A stretch of DNA of 64,000 nt from Pseudomonas sp. MUP55 (GCF_034043515.1 NZ_CP138214.1:1364001-1428000); one strand, 5' to 3'; shown: positions 52,502-63,213, counted from the stretch's first letter. A program made the numbers and translations. The notes: generated by a model from the letters alone, not told the origin.

Positions 52502-53779
52502 GTGGACGATTACCAGCAGACGATACGCAGCTTGTCCGATCGCATTGTGCTGGCGCAAACGCCGATCCGCGTCCTCGACGCCGTGAAGTGGGACGAGAAC
52601 ATCCGTCAGGGCTTTCTCAAGGCCAAGGGCAAGGCCATGCCTGCCGTGGACCGCGATTACTACCTGAACCGACCGTTGTCGTTCGACTCCAGCGCGGTCA
52701 AGCTGGAATTCCAGAACATCGAGCGCGACATCACCCGTCGCCTCGGCCAGTTCAGCCCGGTGGGGCAGATCATGCGCCGCATGTGCCGTGAGTACCGCAT
52801 GGTCGTGCGTATGCTCGAAGCCCGTGGCACCGAGGATTTCGGCCTGATCTCCCAGGAGCTCTACGGCGCCGCTTCCGACGCCTTCCACGCCGGCGACCCG
52901 ACCCTGGCCGACCTGGGCCTGATGCTCTCGGACTATCTGAACAACATCGACGGCCGTGGCGACCTCAAGGACGAAGCCAAGACCTTGACCGCCAAGGACG
53001 CCGTCGCCTTGCTGCAAACGCGCTTGAACAAGGTGTTCGGCGAGGCCGAAGAAACGATCCGTGTGTTCGAATCCGATGGCATCGTCGCCGACGCGGCGGC
53101 GGGCGCCGACTATATCAAGATCCGCGCTGACGCGATGTTCAACGAGCGTGACGTCCGCGCGCTGGAGGTGCACGAGGGCCTGGTGCATGTGGGCACCACC
53201 CTCAATGGCCAGAACCAGCCGATCTGCACGTTCCTGTCCAAGGGGCCACCGTCCTCCACCGTGACCCAGGAAGGCCTGGCGATCCTGATGGAAATCATCA
53301 CGTTCGCCTCCTACCCCAGCCGGCTGCGCAAGCTGACCAACCGTACCCGCGCCATTCATATGGTGGAGGAGGGCGCTGACTTCCTGCAGGTGTTCGAGTT
53401 CTTCCGCGAGCAGGGCTTTGAAATGGCGGAAAGCTATGGCAACGCCAGCCGGGTGTTCCGTGGCTCGGTGCCCAATGGCCTGCCGTTTACCAAGGATCTG
53501 TCCTATCTCAAGGGCTTCATCATGGTCTACAACTACATCCAGCTGGCCGTGCGCAAGGGCAAACTGGAACAAGTACCGCTGTTGTTCTGCGGCAAGACCA
53601 CGCTCGAAGACATGCGCACCTTGCGCCAACTGGTCGATGAAGGCCTGGTAGTGCCACCCAAATACTTGCCCGAACAGTTCCGTGACATGAACGCACTGGC
53701 GGCATGGATGTGCTTTTCCAACTTCCTCAATCACTTGAGCCTGGATCGCATCGAGGCGGATTACTCCAATATCCTCTGA
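52502..53779 (+). CDS. DUF1704/QEGLA-motif protein, putative metallocarboxypeptidase-like enzyme
   Basis: 425 residues from GTG 52502, with AGAGGAAG about nine bases upstream. The protein is annotated in bacteria as flavohemoglobin expression-modulating QEGLA-motif protein. Its DUF1704 domain holds HEGLVH at 224-229 (an HExxxH zinc motif) and TQEGLA at 255-260. The same pair of motifs forms the active site of the eukaryotic MATCAP tyrosine carboxypeptidases. A zinc-dependent peptidase role is therefore plausible, although no bacterial substrate is known to me. It follows the TetR gene by 47 bp and may be its target. Confidence 0.85.
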   Translation: MDDYQQTIRSLSDRIVLAQTPIRVLDAVKWDENIRQGFLKAKGKAMPAVDRDYYLNRPLSFDSSAVKLEFQNIERDITRRLGQFSPVGQIMRRMCREYRMVVRMLEARGTEDFGLISQELYGAASDAFHAGDPTLADLGLMLSDYLNNIDGRGDLKDEAKTLTAKDAVALLQTRLNKVFGEAEETIRVFESDGIVADAAAGADYIKIRADAMFNERDVRALEVHEGLVHVGTTLNGQNQPICTFLSKGPPSSTVTQEGLAILMEIITFASYPSRLRKLTNRTRAIHMVEEGADFLQVFEFFREQGFEMAESYGNASRVFRGSVPNGLPFTKDLSYLKGFIMVYNYIQLAVRKGKLEQVPLLFCGKTTLEDMRTLRQLVDEGLVVPPKYLPEQFRDMNALAAWMCFSNFLNHLSLDRIEADYSNIL

Positions 53780-53812
53780 CCGAATTTCATCTCCATCACG
53801 AGGCTTCAACGG

Positions 53813-54718
53813 ATGAGAATCCTCGGCATTCTTTGCCTGCTCCTCACTCTGAACGGCTGCAGCTCGTTATTGTTCTACCCCGAGCCCGGCCTGCCGTTCA
53901 CGCCGGAAAAAGCCCACCTGGCTTACCGCGACGTCACTCTCACCGCCGCCGACGGCGTGAAGCTGCACGCCTGGTGGTTGCCGGCCAAGCCCGGTGTGCC
54001 CGTCAAAGGCACGGTGCTGCACCTGCACGGCAACGGCGGCAACCTGGCCTGGCATCTGGGCGGCAGTTGGTGGTTGCCGGAGCAGGGCTATCAGGTCCTG
54101 TTGCTGGACTACCGCGGCTATGGGCTCTCCGAAGGCAAGCCGTCCTTGCCGGCCATCTATCAGGACGTGGACGCCGCCTTCAGTTGGCTGGACAAGGCGC
54201 CCGAAGTCCGCGGTCAGCCGCTGATCGTGCTTGGTCAGAGCCTGGGCGGCGCGTTGGCGGTGCATTATCTGGCGGCTCACCCCGAGCGCCAGTCCCAGCT
54301 CAAGGCCCTGGTACTGGATGGCGTGCCCGCCAGTTATCGTGACGTAGGACAATTCGCCCTGAGCACTTCCTGGTTAACCTGGCCGTTCCAGGTGCCCCTG
54401 TCCTGGCTGGTGCCGGACGCCGACAGCGCGGTCAACGCCATGCCCCGACTGACAGGCGTGCCCAAGTTACTGTTTCACAGCCTGGATGATCCGATCGTGC
54501 CCATGTCCAACGGCATCCGCCTGTACCAGGCGGCGCCACCCCCCAGGGTGTTGCAACTGACCCGAGGTGGGCATGTGCAGACGTTCGCCGACAAGACCTG
54601 GCAAACCGTGATGCTGCGTTACCTGGATGACCCGCTGCATTTCAACGGCCTGCGTCGTCTCGGCGAGATTCCGAATTATCCCGTTCCCAAAGCTGCCCCA
54701 TCAGAGACCCCGCAATGA
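53813..54718 (+). CDS. alpha/beta-hydrolase lipoprotein
   Basis: 301 residues. A lipoprotein signal ends LLTLNGC, with the modified cysteine at residue 16. The alpha/beta-hydrolase core has HLHGNGGN (oxyanion region) near residue 72, the nucleophile elbow GQSLGG near 143, and acid/histidine residues in LDDPIVPMSN and RGGHVQTF. It is related to BEM46/YfhR-type serine hydrolases. The substrate is unknown. ATG 53813 is used. It overlaps the next gene by four bases. Confidence 0.9.
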   Translation: MRILGILCLLLTLNGCSSLLFYPEPGLPFTPEKAHLAYRDVTLTAADGVKLHAWWLPAKPGVPVKGTVLHLHGNGGNLAWHLGGSWWLPEQGYQVLLLDYRGYGLSEGKPSLPAIYQDVDAAFSWLDKAPEVRGQPLIVLGQSLGGALAVHYLAAHPERQSQLKALVLDGVPASYRDVGQFALSTSWLTWPFQVPLSWLVPDADSAVNAMPRLTGVPKLLFHSLDDPIVPMSNGIRLYQAAPPPRVLQLTRGGHVQTFADKTWQTVMLRYLDDPLHFNGLRRLGEIPNYPVPKAAPSETPQ

Positions 54719-55041
54719 GTGAAGAGCGCAATATGATCCCGCTGATTCTCACTGGCATCGGCACCATTATCGGTACTGTCGGTTGCTTGTGGTACTACGG
54801 CTACCTGCACTTCGCCAAGCCGGAAGATGCGCTGTTGCTCAGCGATTTCACCATGCTCAAGACCGTGCCGGGCGAGGACTACAAAGTTTCACTGACCCCG
54901 GCCGCTCAAGTGGCGCAATGCGTAGATGGCGTGTTGGTGATGTTCGATACCGACCAGAAGGGCCTGAGCGGCGTTCTGGTGAACAACAAGAAGCAGGCGG
55001 TGCGTTGCATCGGGCAGGAAACCCCGCAACTGCAGCAGTGA
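54715..55041 (+). CDS. small membrane-anchored hypothetical protein
   Basis: 108 residues. A single N-terminal hydrophobic segment (MIPLILTGIGTIIGTVGCLW) anchors a soluble domain with two cysteines (VAQCVDG, AVRCIGQ) that could form a disulfide. I recognise no named function. Position after the hydrolase matches PA3694 of P. aeruginosa. It overlaps the hydrolase by four bases (ATGA), so the two are cotranslated. Confidence 0.8.
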   Translation: MSEERNMIPLILTGIGTIIGTVGCLWYYGYLHFAKPEDALLLSDFTMLKTVPGEDYKVSLTPAAQVAQCVDGVLVMFDTDQKGLSGVLVNNKKQAVRCIGQETPQLQQ

Positions 55042-55120
55042 GCGTTGGCCTGCCTGGCGTGGGAAAGTACCGTTATCCGCACAGCTTTAAGACCCGGTCG
55101 GCGGCTGACTGCCCCATTGA

Positions 55121-55143
55121 AACCGCCTGCACTGGCGGTTTTT
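55121..55143 (+). terminator. intrinsic terminator of the hydrolase operon
   Basis: AACCGCC (55121-55127) pairs with GGCGGTT (55134-55140), followed by a T-run. Confidence 0.75.
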
Positions 55144-55248
55144 GGCCATGAATCAAACGATCTGCCAGCGATCACGCAAATATCTGGAACCGTATTGCGC
55201 CACACGCCACACACAGCGATGTAATTTACACAAAGCGGGGCCAAGAAT

Positions 55249-55455
55249 GTGGCGATAACAGTTGCTGCAATACGTAACATGCTGGACATGGCCAGGGGGC
55301 AACAGGCGCTGGAGCGCCGAGACGCTGAGGATGATGAACTCAAGCAACTGATGCATAAGCTGTCGCAAAACGCTTATGGACCCAGAATCGAAATGCCTGC
55401 CGACGATACCCACCGCACCATTCAGTTTGGTGAGCCGAAAAAAAACCCACCGTAA
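55249..55455 (+). CDS. small hypothetical protein
   Basis: 68 residues from GTG 55249 (MAITVAAIRNMLDMARGQQA). It has a helical, charged middle (ERRDAEDDELKQLMHKLSQN). An internal ATG at 55279 is an alternative start. No family is recognised, and the ribosome-binding site is weak for either start. Its end overlaps the shared terminator. Position corresponds to the small protein PA3693. Confidence 0.6.
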   Translation: MAITVAAIRNMLDMARGQQALERRDAEDDELKQLMHKLSQNAYGPRIEMPADDTHRTIQFGEPKKNPP

Positions 55456-55467
55456 GGTGGGTTTTTT
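55441..55467. terminator. bidirectional terminator between the small gene and lptF
   Basis: AAAAACCCACC (55441-55451), a GTAA loop, then GGTGGGTTTTTT. It has T-runs on both strands and serves the two convergent genes. Confidence 0.92.
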
Positions 55468-55484
55468 CATGCAGCTTCGATCAA

Positions 55485-56270
55485 TCAGTTAGCGACGGAA
55501 GAACGTGGCTTGACTGGCTGGTTGTCGTTGGAGATGGTCACTTCAACGCGGCGGTTCATGGCGCGGCCCGATACGCTGCCGTTATCGGCAACCGGGTATT
55601 CCTTGCCGTAGCCCTGGGTCACGATGCGCGAGATGTCCACGCCTTGCTGTGCCAGTGCACGCTGTACGGAAGCCGCACGACGCTCGGACAGGCTCTGGTT
55701 GTACGAGTCGGACCCGGTGCTGTCGGTGTAGCCTTCGACGATCACTTTACGGTCCGGGTTGTCGCGCAGGAACTGAGCCAGCTTGGTGATGTTCACCAGG
55801 CCGCTGGACTTCAGGTCGGACTTGTTGGTGGCGAACAGCACGTCACCGAAGGTCACCAGGGTGCCGCGATCGGTTTGCTTGGCGTTCAGGCTGTCTTGCA
55901 GCTGCTTGATCTGTGCGTCACGGGCGTCGAGCAGGGCGCGGGCACGTTCGTCGCCAGCGTTTTTCAGCTTGGCTTCGGACTCACGCAGCGAGATGGTGTC
56001 TTTGGCGACTTCCACACGCTGGTTGGTCAGGTAGGCCAATTGGTCGACTTTCTTCTCGTCTTCCTTGTCGCGGTAGGCCTTGTCTGCCTTGTCCAGCCAC
56101 TCGCTGGCGTCTTTGGTTTCCAGCGCGGCCAGCTTGGTGGCCTGCGGGTTGGTTTGCAGGGCCGTGAAGTTGGTCCGTGCGTTTTCCAGGTTCGCGTTCG
56201 GCGGGGTGGAGCAGGCTGCCAAGGCAACGCTCATCGCCAACAGGGCAGGGATCATCAGTTGTTTACGCAT
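55485..56270 (-). CDS. lptF: OmpA-family lipoprotein LptF
   Basis: 261 residues. A lipoprotein signal ends LLAMSVALAAC with the modified cysteine at residue 20. A helical, coiled middle follows (ALETKDASEWLDKADKAYRD, then KDTISLRESEAKLKNAGDER). The C-terminal OmpA-type peptidoglycan-binding domain has DNPDRKVIVEGYTDSTGSDS and YNQSLSERRAASVQRALAQQ. It corresponds to PA3692 (LptF), an outer-membrane lipoprotein under AlgU control in P. aeruginosa. The DUF4398 lipoprotein gene lies upstream and is probably in the same operon. Confidence 0.93.
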   Translation of the reverse strand: MRKQLMIPALLAMSVALAACSTPPNANLENARTNFTALQTNPQATKLAALETKDASEWLDKADKAYRDKEDEKKVDQLAYLTNQRVEVAKDTISLRESEAKLKNAGDERARALLDARDAQIKQLQDSLNAKQTDRGTLVTFGDVLFATNKSDLKSSGLVNITKLAQFLRDNPDRKVIVEGYTDSTGSDSYNQSLSERRAASVQRALAQQGVDISRIVTQGYGKEYPVADNGSVSGRAMNRRVEVTISNDNQPVKPRSSVAN

Positions 56271-56327
56271 AGTCGTGTCGTCCTTTCAATTCGATAGTCA
56301 GGTGCGATGCAATCAAGGGGCAGCGGC

Positions 56328-56753
56328 TTACTTCTGCTGGATAGCCGCCGGGCGCATGCCTTCCTTACGCAACTCGTCAACTGCTTTCTGAGAATCCTTC
56401 ACCGCTTGCTCGGCCTTGGCAGCCTGGGCTTTACGCTCAGCAACGCGAGCGTCCCACTCGGCTTGTTCGGCCAACTGACGAGCTTTGTCGTAGTTCTTGT
56501 CATGCATGGCGATTTCGGCTTCTTTGAGCTTGTCCTGAGCCGACTTCATTTCCACGGCTGCGAACTCGGTGCCGCCGGCGCTGACCGCGCTGTTGACCGC
56601 TGATTGGGTCACTGCGTACTGCTCGGTGGGCGGGTTGCCGGCGCAACCAGCCAGGATGAAGCTGGTGCCGATTGCCAGCGCGGCCAATTTAAGCCCGCGC
56701 AGGTGGTTAAACGAGGATTTGGCAGTGCTGGTCTTCATCGTCTTCAACTCCAT
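56328..56753 (-). CDS. DUF4398-type lipoprotein
   Basis: 141 residues. The signal ends LAIGTSFILAGC, with the modified cysteine near residue 36. The mature part is one long helix-forming region (VEMKSAQDKLKEAEIAMHDK, then KARQLAEQAEWDARVAERKA), a likely coiled coil. Function is unknown. It is the upstream partner of lptF (PA3691-PA3692 order). ATG 56753 has CAGGAG seven bases upstream; the second ATG at 56738 is possible. DUF4398 is the nearest family I can name. Confidence 0.87.
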   Translation of the reverse strand: MELKTMKTSTAKSSFNHLRGLKLAALAIGTSFILAGCAGNPPTEQYAVTQSAVNSAVSAGGTEFAAVEMKSAQDKLKEAEIAMHDKNYDKARQLAEQAEWDARVAERKAQAAKAEQAVKDSQKAVDELRKEGMRPAAIQQK

Positions 56754-56818
56754 TGGTTAACTCCTGAAATACATCAAAATCCATCTTGGTGTTCGTTTGC
56801 GGGCCCGGTGCCAAAGCA

Positions 56819-56845
56819 CATGACGCCATTTCAAACGATCGTTCC
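56819..56845 (-). promoter_or_regulatory. possible AlgU (sigma-22)-type promoter of the lptF operon
   Basis: On the minus strand GGAAC, about 17 bases, then TCATG. The -35 resembles the GAACTT type, but the -10 is a poor match to TCTGA and the spacing is short. Known AlgU control of lptF in P. aeruginosa is the main reason to mention it. Confidence 0.3.
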
Positions 56846-57033
56846 AAGTGATGGCTTACTGGCTGTGACCGGATGCTTTTTTCAAAAGTTCAGCGGAGAT
56901 GGCGATTTGCCTAAAAAAATATATGACTGAATGGTCAGGTTCAGAAAAATGGAACTTTCCCTGCGTGCGGCGGTACTCCGAGCCGCTGAAAGGCCCGGAA
57001 TACAGGGGTTGGATTGACGTCAATAAGAGGTGA

Positions 57034-57378
57034 TCAGTGCTTCTGTTCGTCAGCGCTGGCTGACAAATCATGCAGATGGCGGCGGGACAACGTCAGAAAT
57101 CGTGGGGTGGGCCCGACGTCTTCATACAGCGGATCGCCTTCTTCATCGGTGGCAATCACTTGCTGGCCCTTGATGTAGGGGAAGCTGGCTTCCAGCTCTT
57201 CAAGGGCCGCGCCGATCAGTTCGCCGAGCAGTTCCTCGGGGTGGCGCTTGGGGTACATCTCGGCGAGGGCGGCCAGCCTGGCGGCGGCCTCTACGTCCAG
57301 ATGGATCGCGTATTGGGTTTTGGTCAGCTGACCCTTGGCGGTTTCTTCCCAATGCTGGGGCAAGTCTCGAATCTTCAT
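57034..57378 (-). CDS. conserved hypothetical protein of Pseudomonas
   Basis: 114 residues, soluble and acidic, with no signal peptide. It begins [20 protein letters not shown] and has an [20 protein letters not shown] stretch followed by [20 protein letters not shown]. The arrangement resembles ribbon-helix-helix-like or adaptor small proteins but I cannot assign a family. It is divergent from ppc. ATG 57378 follows GAGGT by five bases. Confidence 0.8.
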   Translation of the reverse strand: MKIRDLPQHWEETAKGQLTKTQYAIHLDVEAAARLAALAEMYPKRHPEELLGELIGAALEELEASFPYIKGQQVIATDEEGDPLYEDVGPTPRFLTLSRRHLHDLSASADEQKH

Positions 57379-57542
57379 GGCAACCTCAATTAATGAGTGA
57401 CCAGCCGCCGGTGTGGATGACGCGGCGGCTTGATGTTGAGACTAGCTGGAAGCGGCAAGGTTTAAAGTGTCTTGTCAGAAACCGACGCCGACGGCACTCT
57501 GGGACACATTCGCGTCCCGGATTTCTGGCTGGAGATTGGCTG

Positions 57543-60170
57543 ATGAGTGATATCGATGCACGCTTGCGTGAGGATGTTCACCTGCTGGGTGAACTGTTGG
57601 GCAATACGATTCGAGAGCAGTACGGCGATGATTTTCTCGACAAGATCGAGCAGATCCGCAAGGGCGCCAAGGCTGACCGGCGCGACGCGGGTGATGAGCT
57701 CAGCACGAGCCTCAATCAGCTGCAGGAAGACGAGCTGCTGCCCGTAGCGCGAGCCTTCAACCAGTTTCTCAACCTGGCCAATATTGCCGAGCAGTACCAG
57801 TTGATCCACCGGCGCGATGAGTCGCAACCGGCACCCTTCGAGTCCCGGGTGTTGCCGGAGTTGTTGGCCCGCCTGCAAAGCGAAGGCCACAGCGATGAAT
57901 CCCTGGCCCGCCAATTGGCGCAGCTGGAGATCGAGCTGGTGCTCACCGCGCACCCCACCGAAGTCGCGCGCCGCACGCTGATCCAGAAATACGATGCGAT
58001 TGCCGCGCAACTGGCGCTGCAGGACCACCGTGACCTCACCAGCGCCGAGCGCGATCAGATTCGCGAACGCTTGCAGCGACTGATCGCCGAGGCCTGGCAC
58101 ACCGAAGAAATCCGTCGCGTGCGGCCCACGCCGGTAGATGAAGCCAAATGGGGCTTTGCGGTGATCGAGCATTCACTGTGGCACGCCATTCCCAATTATC
58201 TGCGCAAGGCCGACCAGGCCTTGCATGCCGCCACCGGTTTGCGTCTGCCGCTGACGGCCGCGCCGATTCGCTTTGCCTCGTGGATGGGCGGCGACCGTGA
58301 CGGCAACCCCAACGTCACAGCGCCGGTCACCCGCGAAGTGCTGCTGCTGGCGCGCTGGATGGCGGCGGACTTGTACCTGCGCGATGTCGACCAGCTCGCT
58401 TCCGAGCTGTCGATGCAACAGGCCAGCCCGGCGTTGCAAGCCCAGGTGGGGGAGAGCGTCGAGCCCTACCGCGCCGTGCTCAAGCAACTGCGCGAACGCC
58501 TGCGCGCCACGCGCCAGTGGGCCCATGCCTCGTTGACGGTCAGTACCCCGGCGCCGGCGCAGGTGTTGCAGGACAATTGCGACCTGCTCGGTCCGCTGCA
58601 GCTGTGCTATCAATCGCTGCATGAGTGCGGCATGGGCGTGATTGCCGATGGCCCGTTGCTCGACTGCCTGCGCCGCGCCGTCACCTTCGGCCTGTTCCTG
58701 GTGCGCCTGGATGTGCGCCAGGACTCCACCCGTCACGCCTCGGCCATGACCGAGATCACCGACTATCTGGGCCTGGGGCGTTATGAAGACTGGGACGAAG
58801 ACACGCGCATCGGCTTCCTGACCGAAGAATTGACCAATCGCCGACCCTTGCTGCCGGCTTATTTCAAGCCTTCGGACGACACCGCGGAAGTCTTGAACAC
58901 CTGCCGCGAAATCGCGGCTGCGCCTGCCGCGTCGCTGGGCTCTTATGTCATTTCCATGGCCGGCGCGGCGTCGGATGTGCTGGCGGTGCAACTGCTGCTC
59001 AAAGAGTCCGGCGTGCAGCGGCCCATGCGCGTGGTGCCGCTGTTCGAAACCCTGGCCGACCTGGACAACGCCGGGCCGGTGATGGAGCGGCTGCTGCAAC
59101 TGCCGGACTATCGCGCACGGCTGCAAGGCCCGCAGGAAGTGATGATCGGTTATTCGGACTCGGCCAAGGACGCCGGCACCACCGCCGCCGCCTGGGCGCA
59201 GTACCGGGCGCAGGAACGTCTGGTTGAGATCTGCCGCGAGCAACAGGTGGAGTTGCTGTTGTTCCACGGCCGTGGTGGCACGGTTGGCCGTGGCGGTGGC
59301 CCGGCGCATGCGGCGATCCTGTCGCAGCCGCCGGGCTCGGTGGCGGGGCGGTTCCGCACCACCGAACAAGGCGAGATGATCCGCTTCAAGTTTGGCCTGC
59401 CGGATATTGCCGAGCAGAACCTCAACCTTTACCTGGCGGCCGTACTTGAAGCCACGTTGTTGCCACCGCCGCCGCCTGAACCGGCCTGGCGTCATCTGAT
59501 GGATGAATTGGCGGCCGATGGCGTCAGCGCCTACCGCGCGGTGGTGCGGGAAAATCCGCAGTTTGTCGAATATTTCCGCCAGTCCACACCGGAGCAGGAG
59601 CTGGGACGTTTACCGCTGGGCAGTCGTCCAGCCAAGCGGCGTGCCGGCGGCATTGAAAGTCTGCGCGCCATTCCCTGGATCTTCGGCTGGACCCAGACGC
59701 GCCTGATGCTGCCCGCCTGGCTCGGCTGGGAAGCGGCATTGAGCAAGGCCCTGGAGCGCGGCGAGGGTGAGTTGCTGGGGCAGATGCGTGAGCAGTGGCC
59801 ATTCTTTCGCACGCGCATCGACATGCTGGAGATGGTGCTGGCCAAGGCCGATGCCGACATTGCCCGTCTTTATGATGAGCGCCTCGTGCAGCCTGATTTG
59901 CTGCCATTGGGCGCGCATTTACGCGACCTATTGTCGCAGGCCTGCGACGTGGTGCTTGGCCTGACCGGGCAGTCGCAGCTGTTGGCCCATAGTCCGGACA
60001 CCCTGGAGTTCATCCGCCTGCGCAACACCTACCTCGACCCCTTGCACCTGTTGCAGGCCGAACTGCTCGCTCGCTCGCGTCAACGCGAAGCGGCGCAAGA
60101 CAGCCCTCTGGAACAGGCGCTGCTGGTGTCCGTCGCCGGTATTGCCGCAGGTTTGCGCAACACCGGTTGA
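57543..60170 (+). CDS. ppc: phosphoenolpyruvate carboxylase
   Basis: 875 residues. It carboxylates phosphoenolpyruvate to oxaloacetate to refill the TCA cycle. The catalytic motif [20 protein letters not shown] (His near residue 138) and [20 protein letters not shown] (Lys near 540) are intact. The glycine-rich [20 protein letters not shown] lies near residue 578, and the C-terminus ends [10 protein letters not shown] as in the family. ATG 57543 gives the usual length; the frame stays open 50 codons further upstream, but those codons are not family-like. Confidence 0.98.
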   Translation: MSDIDARLREDVHLLGELLGNTIREQYGDDFLDKIEQIRKGAKADRRDAGDELSTSLNQLQEDELLPVARAFNQFLNLANIAEQYQLIHRRDESQPAPFESRVLPELLARLQSEGHSDESLARQLAQLEIELVLTAHPTEVARRTLIQKYDAIAAQLALQDHRDLTSAERDQIRERLQRLIAEAWHTEEIRRVRPTPVDEAKWGFAVIEHSLWHAIPNYLRKADQALHAATGLRLPLTAAPIRFASWMGGDRDGNPNVTAPVTREVLLLARWMAADLYLRDVDQLASELSMQQASPALQAQVGESVEPYRAVLKQLRERLRATRQWAHASLTVSTPAPAQVLQDNCDLLGPLQLCYQSLHECGMGVIADGPLLDCLRRAVTFGLFLVRLDVRQDSTRHASAMTEITDYLGLGRYEDWDEDTRIGFLTEELTNRRPLLPAYFKPSDDTAEVLNTCREIAAAPAASLGSYVISMAGAASDVLAVQLLLKESGVQRPMRVVPLFETLADLDNAGPVMERLLQLPDYRARLQGPQEVMIGYSDSAKDAGTTAAAWAQYRAQERLVEICREQQVELLLFHGRGGTVGRGGGPAHAAILSQPPGSVAGRFRTTEQGEMIRFKFGLPDIAEQNLNLYLAAVLEATLLPPPPPEPAWRHLMDELAADGVSAYRAVVRENPQFVEYFRQSTPEQELGRLPLGSRPAKRRAGGIESLRAIPWIFGWTQTRLMLPAWLGWEAALSKALERGEGELLGQMREQWPFFRTRIDMLEMVLAKADADIARLYDERLVQPDLLPLGAHLRDLLSQACDVVLGLTGQSQLLAHSPDTLEFIRLRNTYLDPLHLLQAELLARSRQREAAQDSPLEQALLVSVAGIAAGLRNTG

Positions 60171-60210
60171 GGTTTTTCGCGTGTTCTCAACAGCTTGCGG
60201 ATAAACCGCG

Positions 60211-60240
60211 ACGACCGCCCTGAACAGGGCGGTCGTTGTT
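60211..60240 (+). terminator. intrinsic terminator of ppc
   Basis: ACGACCGCCCT, a GAAC loop, then AGGGCGGTCGT, followed by a short T-rich stretch. Confidence 0.75.
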
Positions 60241-60366
60241 TGAGGGGCTGGGTTGCGCTCAGGCAAACCCGCTGGCTGACGCATGCCTGGCGCGGGTTTC
60301 TCCTACTTTTGGCGGCTTGTATGGTGAGGTCCTGCTGTGTATCTTGATCAGCCTTTGGCCGTTTGA

Positions 60367-61098
<732 letters not shown>

Positions 61099-61119
61099 TG
61101 CGTTGATCGGCTGCACTGA

Positions 61120-61148
61120 CAACGGCCCGCTTGCGGGCCGTTGTTGTT
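61120..61148 (+). terminator. intrinsic terminator of adk
   Basis: CAACGGCCCGC-TT-GCGGGCCGTTG followed by TTGTTT. The stem is symmetric. Confidence 0.85.
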
Positions 61149-61188
61149 TATACTGGCGCACTTTTTTTCGACTTGGACACCCACACCC

Positions 61189-61875
61189 ATGAGCACCCTG
61201 CTGGCCCTGGACACCGCGACTGAAGCTTGCTCCGTTGCCTTGCTGCACGATGGCAAGGTAACGAGCCACTACGAGGTGATCCCGCGCCTGCACGCGCAGA
61301 AGCTGCTGCCGATGATCAAGCAACTGCTGGAAGACGCCGGCACCCACCTGGGGGCCGTGGACGCCATCGCTTTCGGCCGTGGCCCGGGCGCGTTTACCGG
61401 CGTGCGCATTGCCATTGGCGTGGTGCAGGGCCTGGCGTTTGCGTTGGAGCGTCCGGTATTGCCGGTCTCCAACCTCGCTGTGCTGGCCCAGCGTGCGCTG
61501 CGTGAGCATGGCGCCTCGCAAGTGGCCGCGGCGATTGATGCGCGCATGGATGAAGTCTATTGGGGCTGCTACCGCGAGAACGCCGGTGAAATGCGCCTGG
61601 TGGGTGCAGAAGCCGTGCAGGCGCCGGAGTCATCGGTTTTGCCTGCTGATGCCAGCGGCGGCTGGTTTGGCGCTGGCACGGGTTGGGGATATGGCGAGCG
61701 CATGGGTGTACAACCGGCGAGTCAGGACGCTGCAATGCTGCCCCATGCGCAAGATCTGCTCACGCTTGCGCGCTTTGCTTTCGAGCGCGGCGAGGCGATT
61801 GCGGCGGATTTGGCAGCGCCCGTCTACCTGCGCGATAAAGTCGCACAGACCAAGGCGGAGAGAGGGATTATTTGA
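61189..61875 (+). CDS. tsaB: tRNA N6-threonylcarbamoyladenosine biosynthesis protein TsaB
   Basis: 228 residues, ASKHA-fold partner of TsaD/TsaE in making t6A37 of tRNAs. It begins MSTLLALDTATEACSVALLH. The GRGPGAFTGVRIAIGVVQGL stretch near residue 62 is the family hallmark. It lacks the metal-binding histidines of TsaD, as is normal. ATG 61189 has only a weak ribosome-binding site. Position after adk matches PA3686-PA3685. Confidence 0.96.
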   Translation: MSTLLALDTATEACSVALLHDGKVTSHYEVIPRLHAQKLLPMIKQLLEDAGTHLGAVDAIAFGRGPGAFTGVRIAIGVVQGLAFALERPVLPVSNLAVLAQRALREHGASQVAAAIDARMDEVYWGCYRENAGEMRLVGAEAVQAPESSVLPADASGGWFGAGTGWGYGERMGVQPASQDAAMLPHAQDLLTLARFAFERGEAIAADLAAPVYLRDKVAQTKAERGII

Positions 61876-62035
61876 CGCCAGATTTGTAGTAAATCTGCGG
61901 CAAAAATCGCCAATCGTCAGAATTTGCATCGGCTTTTAAACCTTTTACAAATTATGTGTTCTAGTTATCACCAGAGCATTTGCGCGCTACGGATTGCGCC
62001 ACTAAAATGCCACCACTGATAGCGAGTTCGCGCCC

Positions 62036-62326
62036 ATGCGTATTGATGGCTTTTCCTCACAGTCGTACCCGATCAAGCGTAAGCCGCGTAAGGCAAACGC
62101 CACTGTGGACGATTCAGTCGAGGACTCGCCGGACTTCATCGAGGTCCAATCGGATGCGCAGGCCAGCAGCCAGGCCCGCATCAGTGGTCTTCCCGCCCGT
62201 CAGCAAGACATGGTCTTCCCCCGCTCCATGAGCAAAAGTGTCGCCACCGCCCTGGCCAGCTACCTGACCACCGCCGGCTTTGTCGAATGGGATATGGAAG
62301 TGCTGGGTCTCGACATTCACATCTGA
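62036..62326 (+). CDS. conserved hypothetical protein
   Basis: 96 residues. It begins MRIDGFSSQSYPIKRKPRKA, with a charged, disordered N-terminal half and a hydrophobic C-terminal part (SKSVATALASYLTTAGFVEW). No family is recognised. It resembles short Pseudomonas proteins found beside tsaB. Its stop overlaps the following DUF72 start (TGATG), so the two are cotranslated. Confidence 0.8.
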   Translation: MRIDGFSSQSYPIKRKPRKANATVDDSVEDSPDFIEVQSDAQASSQARISGLPARQQDMVFPRSMSKSVATALASYLTTAGFVEWDMEVLGLDIHI

Positions 62327-63186
62327 TGCATCTGCCTTACTACATCGGCTGTCCGTCCTGGAGTGAAAACGCTTGGCGAGACTATCTGTACCCGGTCGAT
62401 GCGCGCGCCAGCGATTACCTCGCGCTCTATTCCCAGGTCTTCAACGCGGTTGAAGGCAACACCACGTTCTATGCACGTCCCTCGGCCGCCACGGTGCAGC
62501 GCTGGGCCGAAATCATGCCCGAGCATTTTCGATTCACCGCCAAGTTCCCCGGTGATATCAGCCATGCCGGCGACTTGCGTGAGCAGTTGCCGGCGGCGGA
62601 AAGTTTCGTCGGGTTGATGAGCCCTCTGGGCGAGCGCGTTTCGCCGCTGTGGCTGCAGCTGTCGAAGGGCTTTACGCCGCAACGCCTCGGCGAACTGGCC
62701 GGGTTCCTGGATGGCATTGATCGTCCGCTGGCGGTCGAAGTCCGTCACGATGAGTTCTTCGCCAAAGGCGACGCCGAGCGCATGCTCAATCGCCTGTTGC
62801 GTGACCGCGGCGTGGAGCGTATCTGCCTCGATCCGCGCGCCCTGTTCAGTTGCACCTCCACCTCGGCTGCGGTACTGCATGCCCAATCAAGAAAACCCAG
62901 GGTGCCGCCGCGCCCGGCAGCCTTGACTCAATTCCCCCAGGTGCGCTTTATCGGGCATCCGGAGCTTGAAGCCAACGACCCGTTCCTGGCGCCGTGGGTC
63001 GAAAAGATCGGCGCCTGGATCGAAGAGGGGCGCACTCCATACATGTTCCTGCACACCTCGGACAACCGTCTCGCCGCCCAACTGGCCTTGCGCTTCCACG
63101 ACCAACTGATGGCGCGTTTGCCCGGGCTCGCGCCGTTGCCGACCTTGCATCGAGAACCCGTCGCGGAGCAATTGGGGTTACTCTGA
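62326..63186 (+). CDS. DUF72 (YecE-like) protein
   Basis: 286 residues. TIM-barrel-like DUF72 features are YYIGCPSWSENAWRDYLYPV near residue 4, FNAVEGNTTFYARPSAATVQ near 38, and FRFTAKFPGDISHAG near 68. The C-terminus has YMFLHTSDNRLAAQ. The function is unknown. ATG 62326 overlaps the stop of the upstream gene. The neighbours suggest no specific pathway. Confidence 0.92.
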   Translation: MHLPYYIGCPSWSENAWRDYLYPVDARASDYLALYSQVFNAVEGNTTFYARPSAATVQRWAEIMPEHFRFTAKFPGDISHAGDLREQLPAAESFVGLMSPLGERVSPLWLQLSKGFTPQRLGELAGFLDGIDRPLAVEVRHDEFFAKGDAERMLNRLLRDRGVERICLDPRALFSCTSTSAAVLHAQSRKPRVPPRPAALTQFPQVRFIGHPELEANDPFLAPWVEKIGAWIEEGRTPYMFLHTSDNRLAAQLALRFHDQLMARLPGLAPLPTLHREPVAEQLGLL

Positions 63187-63213
63187 GGCTCCTTTTCCCG
63201 CCTGGAACCCGTC

